From Lingula anatina (lineage: Eukaryota > Brachiopoda > Lingulata > Lingulida > Lingulidae), in assembly GCF_001039355.2 (NCBI RefSeq), contig NW_019773614.1, positions 593,141-657,140 on the forward strand: a stretch of 64,000 nt of DNA. Reading direction: 5' to 3'. The translations under genes were made by a program, and so were the position numbers. The notes beneath the pieces are model-generated. The model was not told the origin of the DNA, made no database searches, and saw only the letters and a program-made list of their open reading frames with translations. Positions 59,393 through 64,000 of this stretch are shown one piece after another; position 1 is the stretch's first letter; each line of letters begins with the position of its first letter.

Positions 59393-61048
59393 TTAAGGAG
59401 CCGGTATTCTTAAATGTAGTTCCCTTGCTTTAGTTTTTGGGTGGTTTGGTCGATAACACTCACACCTCCTGCAGTATGCACACCAAGGAGAGAAAATATA
59501 TCTTTTAAAAGCTGTCGGCAATGGCAGCACAGCAACATTTGTGGCGCTAATATTCCTGAGGCCTATGCTCCGCCGTATCTTCATTCTGCATATTTTGAGC
59601 AACGTTGGGGGTTCGCGTGTGTACTGAATTAAAGAGTCTCGGAGATGGACGAGGCGCGGGTTGTTCAAAAGTTTGGCCAAGTTTCCATTTTTGTCTACGA
59701 CTTTCATATAAAGAGTTTCTTTAAGTAGAAGACTGATTCCCAGCCTCGCGCCGTCAGTTGCGTTCACCACGTCATCAAGGATACAGAAGATGGCGGTCCG
59801 TCCTTTTTTGTCTCGTATATCTGGGTTGGCGCCGTACAGTAATAGCACCCTTACTGCCTGTGAATTTCCAATTTCTGCCGCCACGTGCAATGGGGTTAAC
59901 TGGTCATCATTAGTTGCGTTTGGGTCGGCGCCCAGCTCCAGCGCGAGGCGGATCAGATGATCCCGGCCTCTGTAGACTAGATAATGCAGAGGGGCGTGGC
60001 CGTGGTTATCCTGCGCGCTGGGATCTGCCCCTAGACTCATCAGGAGTTCTGCCACCTTCAGACAGGGGAGTTTGGCGGCAGTGATTAAGGGGGTGCGACC
60101 TTCAGCGTCCCTGGCCTCGATGTCAGCTCCATATCGGATGAGCCATTCCGCCGCCAGGGGCAAGGTGTTTTGAGCCGTGCAGTGGAGAAAGCTTTGTCCA
60201 TGTCTGTTCAGAATAGGCCTAGATACTTTAGCTTGTATGTCGGCCCCGTATTGCATCAGGAGCCTCAGGCAGTTGATACTCAGCATGTGTTGCTCTCGGA
60301 GATATGTTTGAAACTGGTCGTCGCTGGACTTTGGGTCCACTTCCTCATCGCACGGAACACGCGGCCAGTAGACGATGACCATCTCTAGGGGTGTTCGTCC
60401 AGCCCAATCCACTGTGTCCACCTTCATCAATTACAAAAACAATTCATTTCAATTAACTGCTCTTAACATTACCTTTTATTTTTTTACATTTATAAAATGA
60501 TGGAAATGATAGAACAGCCCCAAACGACAGGTAGGGTAACTGAGCATACCTTGCCTACAAAGATTTAAAGAAAATATACGGCTGCATCCTACCTTTGCTC
60601 CATGCTCTAGAAGCATTTTCATGGCGTCAGGCCGGCGGTAAATACAGGCCACGTGCAGTGGCAGGGTCTGCATGACTGGCAGCAAGGAGTCCTCTGTATC
60701 ATCGGGCGAGAAACTGGTCAGTTTGTTGGGATCATAATCCTCGTCTTGTAGCAATTCTCTTAGGAGACCAAGGTCGTTTCTTATTATGGCATCGTATACT
60801 TTTACTCTCATGGGTAAATGTTTACCTCTTGAACGCTGATAATTGGTCATAAAAGGCTCGTAGGAATAAAACACTGTTCCAGTCACCCGCGCCCTTCTTC
60901 TGGATAGTAGCGATCGCCACCATGAAGAAATTTGAGAACCAAAGCTGCTGTTGTTTTCTTGTCGACGCAATCTTGTCGCAGGAAGATATGGAGGGAACTG
61001 CGGTCCTACCTGTTGGTTTCCATTGTTTGTGTGGCGTATAAGAAACAT
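59393..61048 (-). CDS. Ankyrin-repeat SOCS-box protein (ASB-like)
   Basis: Two exons, complete, 494 residues: 61048-60593 and 60421-59393, phase 0, stop at 59393. About 100 basic N-terminal residues are followed by roughly seven ankyrin repeats. These include TLPLHVACIYRRPDAMKMLL and several copies of the Gly-Arg-Thr-Pro-Leu...Leu-Leu-x-x-Gly-Ala-Asp pattern. After the repeats, PPTLLKICRMKIRRSIG fits the elongin-BC box of a SOCS box, and VAVLPLPTAFKRYI contains the Leu-Pro-Leu-Pro Cul5 box. A Cys-rich tail (WCAYCRRCEC) follows. In this family such proteins are substrate receptors of Cul5 ubiquitin ligases; the substrate here is unknown. I cannot assign a numbered ASB orthologue. Confidence 0.88.
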
Positions 61049-62421
61049 GTTAAGTTAAGAATGAAGCCCTGTCTATTCTTCTATTCACCACTGTATCAAA
61101 CCGTCGCCCAGCACCATGGTAACGTCATGACGTCATAATGTCGGCATGACGCAAAAATAAACGTCACGATATCATTTATAACGTAGTCATTGTAAAAAAT
61201 TACGTAACGTTTTATTGTAAGCATTTTGGAGGAGGCTTTAGAACAAATAGATAAGTACCTCATCTAGGAATAATAAATGTATCAATTACGTCGGTGCAAT
61301 GTTTTCAAAATGTACCGTTCTCTTCCCTGTGATGCAACTGCCGGTGTGATAGGAACGGTAGCCCGCTACGAACCGTAGACCGCCCCCCCCCCCCCCCCCC
61401 CCGCATCATTACTTTGAACAGGTGGTATTCTTCCCAATACTCCGACTAAGTCTAGCCTGTACTAATCATATGGGACCCCGAACTATCATTCCTAGAACTA
61501 CAATTTCTGTCACGCCTCGTCTGTTTAGCTACCGGGTATACCACGGTTAGTGGGGAACGGAAGGATCGTAAATGTAGCGGTCATCACACTAACTTACTCA
61601 AGTCCTCACTAATCTGAAGAAGTGAAAATCCAATAATTACAACCAAATTTCGAGCTCTCACATGCCGCAACATGAGAATATCATGCCATGTGTACCTCGG
61701 CGAGAGAGCCTTTTAAAAGTGAAAGTGAAACTAGTGACATCCATGCGAAAACGATGCAGCAAACTGCGAACAAACACAAAAAAGATCAAAAGGAGCGTTT
61801 ATTGATCCAGTGTAAAAAAAGTTACAATGAGCAATATAATGCGACTAATACTTTGAGAGGGCACTTACACCAAGCAGAAGCGTAGTTTATCGTTTGCTTT
61901 GGCGGTATACTACCGGTTCCTCTCTGACGTTTCCAACAGAATTCCTTCCACAAGACCCACAGGCAATGGACGCCAGTCTTTAGGTCTTGAAGTGTAACAA
62001 GAGATTGCTAGGGAAATGAAAAATAACCAATGTACCAGCGATGCAGTATCAAAAAGTTTACTACACTTAAAATTTGAATTGCGTTAAAAGATTGTTCTGC
62101 TGGTGTGACGGAAATCGGTAACATAAGCTGCCAGTCATTAGATTCATACAGTTCAGGGTTAGCGTGACGTAAATGGTTCACAATCTAGGACGGGGTTTGG
62201 GTAAAGAAATCAATGGAAATGATGTATTACAAATGGGACTCTCTCGTAGATGACACAAGCTAAAATAGGACACCATTATCTTGTAATTTTTCTTCTTTAC
62301 CGTTTAATTTTCTCCACCCCGGAATCTAAATGACTGTTATTTGGTTACACGCTGTATCTACAGAATTTCTTTTTGACTAAAAGCTAGTTTTGGTCCATCA
62401 GTCCAGAAACTCGTTTCTCTC
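61049..62421. other. Intergenic region
   Basis: Upstream of the ankyrin gene and downstream of the MAGE-domain gene. It has a poly-C run at about 61382-61402. A 66-codon open frame at 61688-61885 has no recognisable feature and is probably chance. Confidence 0.6.
61382..61402. repeat. Poly-C tract
   Basis: About 21 consecutive C between genes. Confidence 0.9.
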
Positions 62422-63258
62422 TCAACTGGAGTCTTCGTTATGGCTGACATTTGGACCTTCCATTTCAGATCTTACGACGTCTTGGTACTGTGAGGTCCAC
62501 TTGGTCAGTTCCATAGGCACACAGTTACCATACTCTGGACTATCTACATCATCCACCTCCCTGCCGTAAATCTGGAAATAAAATAAAATTAAAAAATAAT
62601 AGAAACTGATTCATAAAACACGAACTCGCAAATTAACTTTATATTTTGTGTTAAGAGACTCTCAGAATTGAAGCAAATCTCTTTTGTTTGGCTATTGTAA
62701 CTGAAAGAAAAAGTAAAGATAAGTGTAATTTTGTTTACAATAGTGTTAACCAGATCAGCTTTTCTCCATAGCATATAAAGCATCTGTCAATTTATAAGTA
62801 ATATTTTTTTAAAATTAAATAAAGAGAAAAAATAATACAGTTATTTTCTTATTTATCTATATCTTTACTAGATATTTATATAATTTTATTCATATCGTTA
62901 TTTTTTGGTAAAATGAACCAATTGATTGTCAATGAAATCTGCAAACTCATTTTTCTCAACTTATAACCTAAAACGCACACCATAAAATTCTAACAAGCTA
63001 ACAAAATTCAATCAATCAAATTACTAATAAACGATACAACCAATCAGTCAATCAACCAATCAATCACAACCGAACCTTACCTGGCAAACAAACTCCAGCA
63101 CATTTCTCTTGGTGGTCTCAGCCTGTGCACGAGAACCCCACCGGAATTCAAAGGACGGTGGGTCTGTATTTGGTTGACGTATATACTCCAGGTACGCCTG
63201 ACGTACGAACTCTTGCGTCACCAACTTCTTGACGTCACCAAACACCTCGTGATTCTTC
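62422..63258 (-). CDS. MAGE-domain protein, NSMCE3-like (3' part only)
   Basis: The last two exons: 63258-63081 and 62571-62422 (TGA at 62422-62424), joined at phase 0; the first starts one base into a codon, so more exons lie upstream, probably beyond the window. The 59-codon exon encodes FGDVKKLVTQEFVRQAYLEY, a Thr-Asp-Pro-Pro-Ser-Phe-Glu-Phe-x-Trp-Gly segment and RNVLEFVCQ. These match the second winged-helix part of the MAGE homology domain, closest in memory to NSMCE3 (MAGEG1) of the SMC5/6 complex. Most invertebrates have a single MAGE gene of this type, which supports the name. The last exon is an acidic tail. Confidence 0.75.
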
Positions 63259-64000
63259 CTGGGAAGACATCGGGAAGGTCAATCAACAAAGTCCTCAATG
63301 AGTTTAAGAACTTGATATATAAGTCAAAATACTAGATTTATATTGAAGGACTCGATACATCTATCAAAACTATGTTTTTGTTTCATAAAAAGCTTAACGT
63401 TTCACTTTGATACCATTTTACCTATCATAGCTGATCTTTAGAGACTCGTTTTCAATATAAGTTATTTATTACTTTGATACCAAAAAATGCCTATTTTGTC
63501 TTGAAATAGGAAACGCATATCGCCTTCAACATATTGGCAATGACAGAACAGAAAATGTAGCTTCTTCAGGCCTACCCAACTACCAGACTCAGCACCTAAG
63601 GATCCTGAATTAACCGGTATATCGGACCACACTACCCGTTTTCAAGGTGTGTGTCAGATCGCATTTCGGAGTATCAGCCAGAACACCGACAGGATGAGCC
63701 CTGGCCTGCTCGGCTGTCACCTTGATTGGATAGTAAACGATTGTCGTAAAATCGCTATATGATTTTAAAACCGGGTGCATAAATTTGAAAGCCACCTAGA
63801 TGCACCTTAGACTGCCACATTAATCTAATACAATGCAAAAAAGCCCTATCAAAAGTGGTTAAAACATTCAAACCGAATGTCGTAAAGTCCCCATATATCC
63901 CCATAGAGACAATAAAATAGAGTACTCTAAAGTAAGAGTACAGTTTAAGGTTGTTCAGCCGAGCGTGGATGAGCCCGCAGTCGTGCTACAAAATTTGTTC
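63259..64000. other. Intron of the MAGE-domain gene or upstream sequence
   Basis: No MAGE exon with matching phase is visible here. A 61-codon minus-strand open frame (63795-63610) does not resemble the MAGE domain and I do not call it. Confidence 0.5.

Noticed and set aside
61688-61885. 66-codon Lys-rich frame
   Set aside because: No splice context, motif or conservation evidence; intergenic chance frame.
63610-63795. 61-codon minus-strand frame upstream of the MAGE exons
   Set aside because: It does not resemble the first half of a MAGE domain and I could not connect it in phase with the exon at 63258.

Overview
The window is animal nuclear DNA. It is AT-rich, the genes are split by many GT-AG introns, and the families are metazoan: fibronectin type III (FN3) receptors, calcium-binding EGF matrix proteins, an ankyrin/SOCS-box protein and a MAGE-domain protein. 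Mosaic allele-like duplications next to single-N gaps, many small inverted-repeat elements and simple repeats suggest a highly polymorphic marine invertebrate. A lophotrochozoan or mollusc is my guess; the species is not identified.

Layout. (1) About 3.1-31.6 kb, plus strand: the 3' part of a large receptor gene. It has Ser/Thr-rich mucin exons, 13 FN3 domains, a juxtamembrane segment like that of R3-type receptor phosphatases, a basic region, poly-proline, and a C-terminal actin-binding WH2 motif of the WIP/verprolin type. No phosphatase domain is present. The first 15.6 kb contains a 7.4-kb near-duplicate whose junction is a single N, so it may be an unmerged second haplotype. (2) 33.4-37.1 kb, minus: a complete six-exon 2-oxoglutarate/Fe(II) dioxygenase of the prolyl-4-hydroxylase fold, without a signal peptide. 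(3) 37.6-44.6 kb, plus: a complete 14-exon gene for an unrecognised 627-residue protein with a Tyr/Pro-rich region and acidic amphipathic helices; it is head to head with (2). (4) 46.9-58.1 kb, plus: a complete 11-exon gene for a secreted 1344-residue matrix protein with a fibrillin-like N-terminus, EGF domains, an unusual array of Pro-Cys-x3-5-Cys mini-motifs and an RGD site. (5) 59.4-61.0 kb, minus: a two-exon ankyrin-repeat/SOCS-box gene. (6) 62.4-63.3 kb, minus: the last two exons of a MAGE-domain gene resembling NSMCE3.

The genes do not form one pathway. The most notable objects are the receptor that appears to carry its own WH2 actin-binding tail (the transmembrane exon is not visible and may lie in the N gap at 28965) and the matrix protein with the PC-x-C array. 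Two genes also show short tandem duplications of an acceptor site plus the start of the next exon. Exon boundaries were derived by hand from splice sites and checked for phase continuity.
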